A stretch of 14,085 nt of DNA from CADEED01 sp044871085 (GCA_044871085.1 JBIOZI010000302.1:1-14085); one strand, 5' to 3'; counted from the stretch's first letter, positions 1 to 6,460 are shown. A program made the numbers and translations. Notes: a model not told the origin generated them from the letters alone.

Positions 1-619
1 CGGCCACCGAGCGATACGGCGCCCAGCGCGCGCCGAACTCCGCCAGCGCGCGCGGAGCCGGCATGCCGCGCAGGCCGTACGCCAGCCGAAATCCGTTGCG
101 CACGCCGAAGTCGTCGACCGGCAGCACGTCGGGCCGGCCGAGCCGCGACATCAGCAGCATCTCCACCGTCCAGCGTCCGATGCCGCGCACCTGGGTGAGA
201 CGCTCGATGATCTCGTCGTCCGCGAGCGTGTGCAGGATTTCATACGGCGGCACGATGCCCGCGATGGTCTTGGTCGCGAGATCCTTGATGCCCGCGATCT
301 TGGCGAACGACAGACCGACGGAGCGCAGCTTGTCGTCCGGCGTCGCCAGCACCATCTCCGCCTCGAGCAGCGCGGCGGCGCGCCCCTCGGCCGTGCCTTC
401 CTTCGGCGGATAGAGCGCCACGAACCGGCCGAAGATGCTTTCCGCGGCGATGCCGTTGAGCTGCTGATGCGCGATGGCGCGCGCCAGCGAATGAAACGGC
501 GTGTGCTCCGCATTCGGGGCGTGGGTGTATTTGCCCGCGGCGCGCATGAGGTTCGCGAGCACCGGGTCGATTTTCGCGAGACGACGTCGGAATGCCGCGA
601 GATCGGCCGCGGTGGCCAT
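1..619 (-). CDS. DNA-3-methyladenine glycosylase, AlkA/MAG type (HhH-GPD family), 3' end outside window
   Basis: Base-excision-repair glycosylase that removes alkylated purines. The frame is open from an ATG at 619-617 to the window edge, giving 206 residues; the usual short bacterial form is about 205-220, so only the last few residues are missing. Visible marks are the family segment FHSLARAIAHQQLNG (residues 42-56), the helix-hairpin-helix LTQVRGIGRWTVEM (141-154) and, just after it, VLPVDDFGVRNG (165-176). Asp170 there matches the catalytic Asp of AlkA (known of the family). An in-frame GTG at 637-635 is a possible earlier start; neither start has a clear ribosome binding site. It begins 13-31 nt after the mutM stop on the same strand, so co-transcription of two repair glycosylases is likely (inference). 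It is shorter than E. coli AlkA because it lacks that protein's extra N-terminal domain. Confidence 0.88.
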   Translation of the reverse strand, partial: MATAADLAAFRRRLAKIDPVLANLMRAAGKYTHAPNAEHTPFHSLARAIAHQQLNGIAAESIFGRFVALYPPKEGTAEGRAAALLEAEMVLATPDDKLRSVGLSFAKIAGIKDLATKTIAGIVPPYEILHTLADDEIIERLTQVRGIGRWTVEMLLMSRLGRPDVLPVDDFGVRNGFRLAYGLRGMPAPRALAEFGARWAPYRSVA

Positions 620-649
620 CGAAACGGGAGTGTTCACGCCGGAGATTCT

Positions 650-1465
650 CTATTGCTGGCAGTGCGCGCACCAGTAGGTGGAGCGCTGCCCCTGCGTGAA
701 TTGCCGGATCGGCTTGCGGCACACGCGGCACGGCTTCCCGGCGCGCTCATATACATAGAGCTTCTGCCGGAAATAGCCGGGGTTGCCGTCGGCGCCGACG
801 TAGTCGCGCAGAGTGGTGCCGCCCACCTTCACCGCCATCGCCAGCGTCGCCTTGATCGCGCGCGCGAGCCGCGCGCACTCCTGGCGCGTCAGCGCGCGTG
901 CCTGCCGCCGCGGACGGATGCGTGCGCGGAACAGCGCCTCGCTCGCGTAGATGTTGCCGACGCCGACGACCAGGTGCGCGTTCATGATGAGCTGCTTGAT
1001 CGCCACGCGGCGGCGGCGCGTGACCTTCCACAGGTATTCGCCGTCGAAGCCCGTTTCGAGCGGCTCGGGCGCGAGCTTCGTCAGCAACGGGTGCAGCGCG
1101 GGATCGGCCGTGGTGAACAGCAGGCTGCCGAAGCGCCGCGGATCGTTGAAACGCAGCGTGACGCCGGAGTCGAGCTCGATGTCCACGTGATCGTGCGCGA
1201 TGCGCGGCGTCGCCACCGGCAGCACACGCAGGCTGCCCGACATGCCGAGATGCAGGATCAGCGTGCCGGCCTCGGTTTCCAGCAGCAGATATTTGGCGCG
1301 CCGGCCCGCCCGCTGGATGGCGCTGCCGGCGAACTGGCCCGCCAAGCGCGGATCGACCGGCCAGCGCAGCCGGCGCTCGTGCACTCGTACCCGCGCGATG
1401 CGGCGGCCGACGACGTGCGGCTCGATGCCGCGGCGCGTGGTTTCGACTTCTGGTAGTTCGGGCAA
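650..1465 (-). CDS. mutM: Formamidopyrimidine-DNA glycosylase (Fpg/MutM)
   Basis: Bifunctional DNA glycosylase/AP lyase that removes 8-oxoguanine and formamidopyrimidines. The protein is 271 aa, normal for Fpg. It begins MPELPEVETTRRGI, with the catalytic Pro2 and Glu3. Lys58 lies in the segment RRAKYLLLE, the position of the E. coli Lys57. The family motif VGNIYASEALF is present, and the C-terminal zinc finger has Cys246, Cys249, Cys266 and Cys269, with Arg261 corresponding to the DNA-contacting Arg. The start is a TTG (1465-1463): Pro2 must follow the initiator, so the start is fixed by chemistry and not by the codon. Upstream only a weak AGG is seen about 6 nt before the TTG, so translation may be inefficient (inference). 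A DNA glycosylase gene follows at once on the same strand. Confidence 0.97.
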   Translation of the reverse strand: MPELPEVETTRRGIEPHVVGRRIARVRVHERRLRWPVDPRLAGQFAGSAIQRAGRRAKYLLLETEAGTLILHLGMSGSLRVLPVATPRIAHDHVDIELDSGVTLRFNDPRRFGSLLFTTADPALHPLLTKLAPEPLETGFDGEYLWKVTRRRRVAIKQLIMNAHLVVGVGNIYASEALFRARIRPRRQARALTRQECARLARAIKATLAMAVKVGGTTLRDYVGADGNPGYFRQKLYVYERAGKPCRVCRKPIRQFTQGQRSTYWCAHCQQ

Positions 1466-1523
1466 GGGGGCCTGTTCGCTGTGGCTCGGTTCGGCGCGAC
1501 TTTCAGCCTCTCCACCGCAGAGC

Positions 1524-1552
1524 GATGCAACCCTTCACGAGGGTTGTGCATC
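1524..1552. repeat. Hairpin in mutM upstream region
   Basis: GATGCAACCCT (1524-1534) pairs with AGGGTTGTGCATC (1540-1552): a 5-6 bp outer stem, a 2-nt bulge and a 7-bp inner stem around a TCACG loop. No T-run follows on either strand, so it is not an intrinsic terminator. On the minus strand it would lie in the mutM leader, about 60-90 nt before the TTG start. Confidence 0.6.
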
Positions 1553-1573
1553 TTAAGAGGCACGAACGAGTGT

Positions 1574-1649
1574 GGGTGGCGGCGGGACCCTCCTGCAAGA
1601 GAACCAGTGAGGTGCCTCATTCGAGCGACACACGTTTCCGCCGCCACCC
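1574..1649. repeat. 12-bp perfect inverted repeat with internal hairpin
   Basis: GGGTGGCGGCGG (1574-1585) is perfectly complementary to CCGCCGCCACCC (1638-1649), with 52 nt between. The loop contains a small hairpin at 1607-1618 (TGAG, loop GTGC, CTCA). GTGCCTC in that loop (1612-1618) is also perfectly complementary to GAGGCAC at 1557-1563 outside the main stem, which would make a pseudoknot. Confidence 0.55.
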
Positions 1650-1656
1650 CAAGTTC

Positions 1657-1692
1657 CGAGCTCTCAAAGCCCGCTGGCTCTTTGCGAGCTCG
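1657..1692. repeat. 13-bp stem with one mismatch
   Basis: CGAGCTCTCAAAG (1657-1669) faces CTTTGCGAGCTCG (1680-1692); only one position mismatches, and the loop is 10 nt. It lies about 25 bp before the rpmBG terminator. Confidence 0.55.
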
Positions 1693-1716
1693 TACCCGCA
1701 ATCGTTGCACCCAAAG

Positions 1717-1749
1717 AAAAAGCCCCGTGATCGCTCACGGGGCTTTTTT
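1717..1749 (-). terminator. Intrinsic terminator of rpmB-rpmG, bidirectional
   Basis: AGCCCCGTGA (1721-1730), loop TCGC and TCACGGGGCT (1735-1744) form a perfect 10-bp GC-rich stem. A-residues flank it on the left and six T on the right, so it can terminate transcription on both strands. It lies about 40 nt after the rpmG stop on the minus strand. On the plus strand it would end any transcript coming from the structured interval at 1524-1692. Confidence 0.92.
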
Positions 1750-1790
1750 GTGGCCGGTTCGGCCGCTACCGACAATGCGGCAGCGTTCGA

Positions 1791-1946
1791 TTACTTGATC
1801 TTCGACTCTTTGTACTCGACGTGCTTGCGCACGACCGGGTCGTATTTCTTGATGGCCATCTTGTCGGGATGCAGGCGCTTGTTCTTCGTGGCCACGTAAA
1901 AATGGCCGGTGCCGGCGGACGAGAGCAGTTTCACTTTTTCGCGCAT
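1791..1946 (-). CDS. rpmG: 50S ribosomal protein L33
   Basis: Small protein of the large ribosomal subunit. The frame gives 51 aa: MREKVKLLSSAGTGHFY at the start, the core YVATKNKRLHPDKMAIKKYDP and a lysine-rich end ESKIK. It has no cysteines, so it is the zinc-free C- form of L33. The start ATG lies only 3 nt after the rpmB stop, and the AGAAGG inside the last rpmB codons can serve as its ribosome binding site, which shows tight coupling of the two genes. The pair ends at the strong terminator about 40 nt downstream. Confidence 0.97.
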   Translation of the reverse strand: MREKVKLLSSAGTGHFYVATKNKRLHPDKMAIKKYDPVVRKHVEYKESKIK

Positions 1947-1949
1947 GGG

Positions 1950-2186
1950 TTAAACCTTCTTACCTTTGGCGCGCAGGCCGGCGATGACGGACTCGATGCC
2001 GTTTTTCTCGATGGTGCGCAGGCCGCGCGTCGAGACGCGCAGGCTGACCCAACGGCGTTCCGTCTCCAGCCAGAAGCGCTGGGTGTGCAGATTGGGCAGG
2101 AAACGACGACGCTTCTTGTTGTTGGCGTGGGAGACGCGGTTGCCGACCGCAACGCTCTTGCCCGTGACTTCGCAGACGCGGCTCAT
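1950..2186 (-). CDS. rpmB: 50S ribosomal protein L28
   Basis: Large-subunit ribosomal protein of 78 aa, full family length. It begins MSRVCEVTGKSVAVGNRVSH and carries the basic segment HANNKKRRRFLPNLHTQRFW followed by VSLRVSTRGLRTI, all typical of L28. GGAAG stands 5 nt before the ATG. First gene of the rpmB-rpmG operon, with a recognisable promoter at 2254-2282. In many gammaproteobacteria radC lies directly upstream; here a 3.4-kb stretch with two secreted-enzyme genes intervenes. Confidence 0.97.
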   Translation of the reverse strand: MSRVCEVTGKSVAVGNRVSHANNKKRRRFLPNLHTQRFWLETERRWVSLRVSTRGLRTIEKNGIESVIAGLRAKGKKV

Positions 2187-2253
2187 AAAAACTTCCAGGA
2201 ATCAGTGAGTTAACCAACAGGCGACCGGGTTTCCGGGCGCCGAAAGGGCCGCC

Positions 2254-2282
2254 TTTATACCAGCCGGCCCTGCGCAGGGCAA
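2254..2282 (-). promoter_or_regulatory. Sigma70-type promoter of rpmB-rpmG
   Basis: Reading the minus strand, TTGCCC (2282-2277) is the -35 and TATAAA (2259-2254) the -10, with exactly 17 bp between and a TGG just before the -10 (extended -10 like). The start of transcription would fall near 2247, about 60 nt before the rpmB ATG. A perfect 14-bp palindrome, GCCCTGCGCAGGGC (2267-2280), covers most of the spacer and part of the -35, a position where a repressor could act (inference). Confidence 0.7.
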
Positions 2283-2335
2283 CCGAGCGCGGCGCCGGGT
2301 GACGAAAGTGCGAAAAGCGCTCTGCCGCGCGGTGC

Positions 2336-2370
2336 GGGATGAGGTGGTGGCGCTCCCCACCACCTCACCC
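2336..2370 (-). terminator. Strong hairpin downstream of the esterase gene
   Basis: TGAGGTGGTGG (2340-2350), a 6-nt loop CGCTCC and CCACCACCTCA (2357-2367) make an 11-bp perfect stem; a bulged A and three more G-C pairs extend it. It begins 16 nt after the esterase stop. There is no clear T-run on the minus strand, so it is either a weak terminator or an mRNA 3'-end stabilising hairpin. Confidence 0.45.
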
Positions 2371-2385
2371 GGCACGCCGTTCAGC

Positions 2386-3960
2386 CTACGGGGACGTGCA
2401 GGCGAATGCCGTCGGCACCTGCGTGTTGCCGTTCGGGCGCCGCACCTGGAATCCGAAGGCGGTCGCGCCATTCGGCGCCACCGTGCCGTTGTGCGAGGCG
2501 TTGCGTGCGGCCACGGTCTGGCCGCTCACGGCCGGCACCGTGTTCCACGAGCCGGTGAGCGTGTGGCCCGCCGGCAGAGTGAACGTCACGGTCCACGCGC
2601 TGATGGTCGCGGTGCCGGTGTTCGTCACGCGCACGGGCTCGATGACATAGCCCTCCTGCCACTGCGTCTGCACGGTCGCCACCGCGGTGCAGCCGCCGCC
2701 CGGCGTCGGAGTGCCACCCTGCTGCGTCGATGCGGTGATCGTGTTGGACGCCGCGGACACATTGTTAGCTGCGTCGCGTGCGCGCACCTGGTAGCGGAAA
2801 GTCGTGGCGGCGATGAGACCGGAATCCACGAACGAGGTCGACGTGGCAGTCGCGATCTGCGTGAACGTGCCGCCGCTCGCGCCCGGCGCGCGGAACACCG
2901 GATAACCCGTCACGCCGACGTTGTCGGTCGACGCGCTCCACGCGAGCGCGATCGAGCTGCTGGTCTGCGTGCCCGACACGAGATTGGCCGGTGTGCCCGG
3001 TGCCTGTGTATCCGGCGTCGGGCCGGGTCCGGGCCCAGGGGTGGCGCCGTCGAGCCCGAAGAAGGCGATCGCCATCGCGGCCTGGCCGCCCTGCGGCAGG
3101 CTGTGGCCGACTCCCTGCAGGCTGATCGCCTCGACGGGCGCGTTGACTCCCGTGCCGCCGTACCGCGTGCGCGTCCACCCCGATTGCGGTGTGTCCGTGA
3201 ACGACGGCGTCTGCGACACGCCGAGCACGTTGGTCCACTGCTTGATCTCCTCGCCGAAGTTCGGGAAGAACAGCACGTTGTCCGCGGTGCCGTGCCACAG
3301 CTGCATGCGCGGCCGCGCGCCGGTGTAGCCCGGGAATGCGTTGCGCGCGAGCGTGCCCCACTGCTGCGGGGTCATGATGCGCTGGCCGTTGGAGCACTGG
3401 CTGTTCCACATCGACCCATCCGTCGTCGCGAAGCAGGCGAACGGCACGCCCATGAAGGCCGCGCCCGCCTTGAACACGTCGGGATACAGGCCTAACAACA
3501 CGTTCGTCATCATGGCGCCCGACGAGGCGCCGGCGACATAGATGCGGTTCGCGTCGGCGCCGTAGGTGCCGACCACGTAGCTGATCATCGAGCGCAGGCC
3601 GACCGGGTCGCTGCCGCCGTTGCGCGTCAGCGCCTGCGGCGAGGACACGTCGAAGCACTGGCCGCTGCGCGTCGCCGACGGATAGATGACGATGAAGCCG
3701 TAGCGGTCCGCGAGCGTGCGGAACTCCGTGCCGCTGAAGAACGCCGGACCGTTTCCCGTGCAGTAATGCACCGCCAGCAATACGGGCGGCGGCGACACGC
3801 GGACGTCGGGTGCGTACACGTGCATCCGCAGATTGGTCGGGTTGGTGCCGAACCCGGTGATCTCCACCAGCGAGGCCGCCTGCGCGGCTCCCGCGCCCGA
3901 CAAAGTCAAACCTGCCAGCGCGGCCGCGACAGCGGCCACGCGCGCAATTCCATTCGCCAT
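2386..3960 (-). CDS. Secreted CE1/PHB-depolymerase-type esterase with FN3 and CBM2 modules
   Basis: Modular extracellular esterase of 524 aa. Residues 1-28 are a signal peptide ending AQA. Residues about 30-305 form an alpha/beta-hydrolase of the family that groups PHB depolymerases with feruloyl and acetylxylan esterases. The nucleophile motif is GASSG with Ser146, followed by Asp227 in HGTADNV and His286 in GVGHSLP. A Gly-Pro linker (306-316) leads to an FN3 domain (about 318-412), then a TPTPGGG linker and a C-terminal CBM2 (424-521) closed by Cys424 and Cys521. CBM2 binds cellulose or xylan, so the likely substrate is acetyl or feruloyl ester on hemicellulose (inference; PHB cannot be excluded). 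GGGGAAG stands 4 nt before the ATG. A LacI-type palindrome lies 77-90 bp upstream. In the CBM the third binding Trp appears to be His490. Confidence 0.9.
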   Translation of the reverse strand: MANGIARVAAVAAALAGLTLSGAGAAQAASLVEITGFGTNPTNLRMHVYAPDVRVSPPPVLLAVHYCTGNGPAFFSGTEFRTLADRYGFIVIYPSATRSGQCFDVSSPQALTRNGGSDPVGLRSMISYVVGTYGADANRIYVAGASSGAMMTNVLLGLYPDVFKAGAAFMGVPFACFATTDGSMWNSQCSNGQRIMTPQQWGTLARNAFPGYTGARPRMQLWHGTADNVLFFPNFGEEIKQWTNVLGVSQTPSFTDTPQSGWTRTRYGGTGVNAPVEAISLQGVGHSLPQGGQAAMAIAFFGLDGATPGPGPGPTPDTQAPGTPANLVSGTQTSSSIALAWSASTDNVGVTGYPVFRAPGASGGTFTQIATATSTSFVDSGLIAATTFRYQVRARDAANNVSAASNTITASTQQGGTPTPGGGCTAVATVQTQWQEGYVIEPVRVTNTGTATISAWTVTFTLPAGHTLTGSWNTVPAVSGQTVAARNASHNGTVAPNGATAFGFQVRRPNGNTQVPTAFACTSP

Positions 3961-4036
3961 GTTCTTCCCCTTCGTTGATTGGATACGTCCACGGCGCCGA
4001 TGACCTGGAGAGCGTCCCGCGCGGCGCCGTGAGCGG

Positions 4037-4050
4037 TGGTAACGCTACCA
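4037..4050. promoter_or_regulatory. LacI-family-type operator upstream of the esterase
   Basis: TGGTAACGCTACCA is a 14-bp near-perfect palindrome: its complement reads TGGTAGCGTTACCA, so only the third base pair from the centre differs between arms. Its CG centre and TGGTA ends are typical of LacI-family sugar repressor sites and resemble the xylan-utilisation box of Xanthomonas (from memory, TGGTAGCGCTAACA). The site lies 77 bp before the esterase ATG, which fits control by a hemicellulose-derived sugar (inference). Confidence 0.55.
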
Positions 4051-4071
4051 TCCGCGCATCGCCGGCACCAG

Positions 4072-4089
4072 CGCGGAACGCATTCCGCG
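4072..4089. repeat. Inverted repeat CGCGGAA-N4-TTCCGCG
   Basis: Two perfect 7-bp arms around CGCA, 21 bp from the LacI-type palindrome and on the far side from the esterase gene. Possible second regulator site; no T-run, so not a terminator. Confidence 0.4.
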
Positions 4090-4255
4090 ACCCCCACTAG
4101 ATAGATTTACCTATCGGGAACGCCGGCTCGGGGCGCCCGCGCTCCATGGAAAACGTTGCGAGACAATGGTGAGGGGTTGGGAGCGCCGATTGCGGTTCGT
4201 AATCGTGGCGTCCAGCGGTCGCTCATCGTTACCACGCGGGGGCTGGGGTGGATCA

Positions 4256-5584
4256 ATGAAGTCATTTGCCGGTTTGCTCGGGATGTCCTTGCTCGTTGCC
4301 GCCCTTTCACCGGGTGAGTGTCGCGGCAAAGACGACCCGGACATCGTGGGTTCATGGGAGGTCACGACGAGCTATGCGGAAGGCTCATCCGTCGCCGGAC
4401 TGGAATTGACTCGCGACGGCGACGAATACAAAGGACGTTCCGGTTGGCTCGTGCCCGACTGGGGCACGTTCCAATACACCGGCAAGCGGGAAAAGAACGC
4501 GGCAGCCGTGCGTCTGGTCCTGAGCTATGGCTCACCCGAACCGATCGGTGAATTGATCGTGCGCAATGAGCGCGGCACGTTGAAAGGCAGCGGTACGCTT
4601 CACGGAGTTCCAATATCGATCGTCGGCCACCGGCCCCGGCAGCGGGCGGCGAATGCACCCCGCGTGCATGACTTCGAGCCCACGAGGTTCTATCGCATCA
4701 TTTCCGGCTCGCTCCCCCCGGCGCTGCGCATTTTTCCGGGCGACACGGTGCGCACCAGGACTGTCGATGCGAGGGCGGTCGACGAGCACGACCAGCCGCG
4801 CGCCTTGCCCGGCAACAATGCGACCGGGCCATTTTATGTGGAGGGTGCGATGCCGGGAGATACGCTGGCCGTCCACTTCGACAAGATCCGGCCCAACCGC
4901 CGCTGGGCCGAGCAGTATCGCGGCACTATCTACCCGAGCGTATTGAAGCCAGGACACGAACAGGAGCGGATCGAGAACTGGAGCAATCGCTGGACGTTGG
5001 ATCTGGAAAACGGCACCGCAACACCGGACCAGCCGGGCGCGAAGCTCAAACACCTGTCGATCAAGCTCCAACCGATGCTCGGAGTGGTGGGCGTCGCGCC
5101 GTTTTGGGACCAGGTGAGCACGGCGCCCGACCTCGGACGGTGGGGCGGGAATCTCGATTACAACCAGATCCGCGAGGGGACCACACTCTATTTGTCGGTC
5201 TATCAAGCCGGCGCGATGCTGTTCATGGGAGATGGGCATGCGGTGCAGGGCGACGGCGAGATCACCGGCCAGGGGCTGGAGATTTCGATGGACGTGGAAT
5301 TCACCGTCGATGTGATTCGCGGTGAATATCTGGACCAGCCCTGGGCCGAGAACGGCGAATACATCATGGTCTCCGGAATCGATGGGTCACTGACGACGGC
5401 CATGCAGGCCGCGACGAGCGGCCTTGCGAAATGGCTCGCGGCGCGCTTTGCCCTCAATGCGGCTGAGATCGCAACGCTTCTGACCAATTGCGTGCAGTAC
5501 GACATTGCCGAGGTCGTCGACCCGCACACGCATGTGGTGGCAAAGATCCGGAAGGACGTCTTGAGCCAAATTTCGAAGCCTTGA
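4256..5584 (+). CDS. Secreted acetamidase/formamidase-family protein with extra N-terminal domain
   Basis: FmdA/AmdA-family hydrolase, expected to split short amides into acid and ammonia. From ATG 4256 it has 442 aa; GGGGTGG stands 4 nt before this ATG, and it begins with a signal peptide (MKSFAGLLGMSLLVAALSPG). The frame is also open from ATG 4166, but that start would bury the signal peptide. Residues about 27-125 are a beta-rich domain of unknown role not found in cytoplasmic family members. From about 137 the amidase core shows GPFYVEGAMPGDTLAV (191-206), GRWGGNLD (294-301) and MGDGHAVQGDGEI (324-336), all family hallmarks. It diverges from the esterase gene and converges on radC with a 20-bp gap. 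Codon use is visibly less GC-rich than in the flanking core genes, which fits acquisition by transfer (inference). The substrate cannot be read from sequence. Confidence 0.85.
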   Translation: MKSFAGLLGMSLLVAALSPGECRGKDDPDIVGSWEVTTSYAEGSSVAGLELTRDGDEYKGRSGWLVPDWGTFQYTGKREKNAAAVRLVLSYGSPEPIGELIVRNERGTLKGSGTLHGVPISIVGHRPRQRAANAPRVHDFEPTRFYRIISGSLPPALRIFPGDTVRTRTVDARAVDEHDQPRALPGNNATGPFYVEGAMPGDTLAVHFDKIRPNRRWAEQYRGTIYPSVLKPGHEQERIENWSNRWTLDLENGTATPDQPGAKLKHLSIKLQPMLGVVGVAPFWDQVSTAPDLGRWGGNLDYNQIREGTTLYLSVYQAGAMLFMGDGHAVQGDGEITGQGLEISMDVEFTVDVIRGEYLDQPWAENGEYIMVSGIDGSLTTAMQAATSGLAKWLAARFALNAAEIATLLTNCVQYDIAEVVDPHTHVVAKIRKDVLSQISKP

Positions 5585-5604
5585 GGGCTGCAGCACACCG
5601 CACC

Positions 5605-6303
5605 TCAGAGAAGCCCCCTTTCTGCGAACGACAGGCAACTGTTGTCGCCGACTATCAGGTGGTCGAGCACGCGGATGTCGACCAGCGCGAGCGCGTCCTT
5701 CAGGCGGCGCGTGATGAGCTCGTCGGCCTGGCTGGCCTCCGCGACGCCCGATGGATGGTTGTGCGCGAAGATGAGCGCCGCCGCGTTGTGGCGCAGCGCC
5801 TGCCGCACGACTTCGCGCGGATGCACGCTGGCGCCGTCGATGGTGCCCCGGAACACCTCTTCGAAGTGAATGAGACGGTGGCGGTTGTCGAGGTGCAGGC
5901 AACAGAACACTTCGTAAGGACGGTCGCGCAGTTGCGCCGTGAGGAACTGGCGCGTGGCGGCGGGCGCCGTCATGGCGGGTCCGGCCTGCAACGCCTCCCG
6001 GTAGTGACGGCGCGCGAGCTCGAGCGCGGCCATGAGCGTGGCGTAGCGCGCGGGGCCGACACCGCGCCGGCGCAGCAGGGAGTCGGTGTCGGCGCTGAGC
6101 AACCGGCGCAGGCTGCCGAAATGCCGCAGCAGCTCGCGCGCGAGATCCAGGGCGTTCGTGCCCGCCGAGCCCGTGCCGAGCACCACGGCCAGTAGCTCCG
6201 CGTCCGACAGCGCCTGCACGCCTCGCTCGATGAGCCGCTCGCGCGGGCGTTCGCCGGGCGGCCAGGTGTTGATCTGCGTGCGGCGCGAGGCGATCTGGTC
6301 CAT
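5605..6303 (-). CDS. radC: RadC family JAB/JAMM protein
   Basis: RadC-like protein, once linked to DNA repair; its real role is unsettled. From ATG 6303 it has 232 aa, close to the usual 220-230. It starts its conserved part with WPPGERPRERLIERG (14-28) and SDAELLAVVLGTG (33-45). A helix-hairpin-helix lies near RRRGVGPARYATLMA (78-92). The metal-binding motif HNHPSG with His181 and His183, then Asp194, matches H-x-H-x10-D, preceded by the family segment SVHPREVVRQAL (159-170). The frame is open upstream to a TTG at 6336, with ATGs at 6315 and 6312; no clear ribosome binding site decides the start, so the 5' end may shift by up to 33 nt. It is divergent from coaBC and no longer adjacent to rpmB. 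Confidence 0.92.
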   Translation of the reverse strand: MDQIASRRTQINTWPPGERPRERLIERGVQALSDAELLAVVLGTGSAGTNALDLARELLRHFGSLRRLLSADTDSLLRRRGVGPARYATLMAALELARRHYREALQAGPAMTAPAATRQFLTAQLRDRPYEVFCCLHLDNRHRLIHFEEVFRGTIDGASVHPREVVRQALRHNAAALIFAHNHPSGVAEASQADELITRRLKDALALVDIRVLDHLIVGDNSCLSFAERGLL

Positions 6304-6423
6304 GAGCCGCATCATGTGGCGCAGGCGGCGGCCCAAACAGTCTGAAAATGAACGGGAATCCTCAATAACCCGCCTGTGCCGGCGGCCATAACTTCAGGCA
6401 ATACCAGCCAAACGAACCCGATC

Positions 6424-6452
6424 ACGACACCCGGCGGGCCGATGCGGATAAT
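6424..6452 (+). promoter_or_regulatory. Promoter of coaBC-dut, probably leaderless
   Basis: ACGACA (6424-6429) and GATAAT (6447-6452) are separated by exactly 17 bp, a good sigma70 pair. Transcription would start at about 6458-6461, on or just before the coaBC ATG at 6461. No Shine-Dalgarno-like sequence precedes that ATG. The two facts agree with a leaderless message. Confidence 0.6.
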
Positions 6453-6460
6453 CACCGGCC

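Larger units (their letters stand above)
1466..1716. other. Non-coding interval mutM-rpmG, rich in inverted repeats
   Basis: No convincing gene lies in these 251 bases; the open frames crossing them look like high-GC shadows. The segment holds a chain of strong inverted repeats, listed separately (1524-1552, 1574-1649, 1658-1691), followed on the plus strand by the intrinsic terminator at 1717-1749. It is either the promoter and leader region of mutM (minus strand) or a small structured RNA gene. A TAAGAT hexamer on the minus strand at 1557-1552 could be a -10 for mutM, but no good -35 accompanies it. I do not recognise 6S, SRP, tmRNA or RNase P signatures. Confidence 0.5.
3961..4255. other. 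Divergent intergenic region, esterase / amidase
   Basis: Control region shared by two divergent secreted-enzyme genes. It contains the palindrome at 4037-4050, an inverted repeat at 4072-4089 and a short AT-rich patch with GATAG-ATTTAC-CTATC (4100-4115). I could not fix convincing -35/-10 pairs for either gene. Confidence 0.5.

Noticed and set aside
230..1456. A 408-codon plus-strand frame opposite the two DNA glycosylases
   Set aside because: Antisense to two genes with intact catalytic motifs; composition is shadow-like and no start signal is present.
1481..1899. Two plus-strand frames across the mutM-rpmG interval
   Set aside because: Both run through the terminator stem and one into antisense rpmG; no ribosome binding site or recognisable motif.
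2299..3495. A 398-codon open frame antisense to the esterase
   Set aside because: Low-complexity Arg/Ala/His-rich product with no motif; typical shadow frame of high-GC coding DNA.
4166..4255. Earlier ATG for the formamidase-family protein
   Set aside because: It would place 30 Arg/Gly/Ser-rich residues before a clear signal peptide; the inner ATG has a better binding site.
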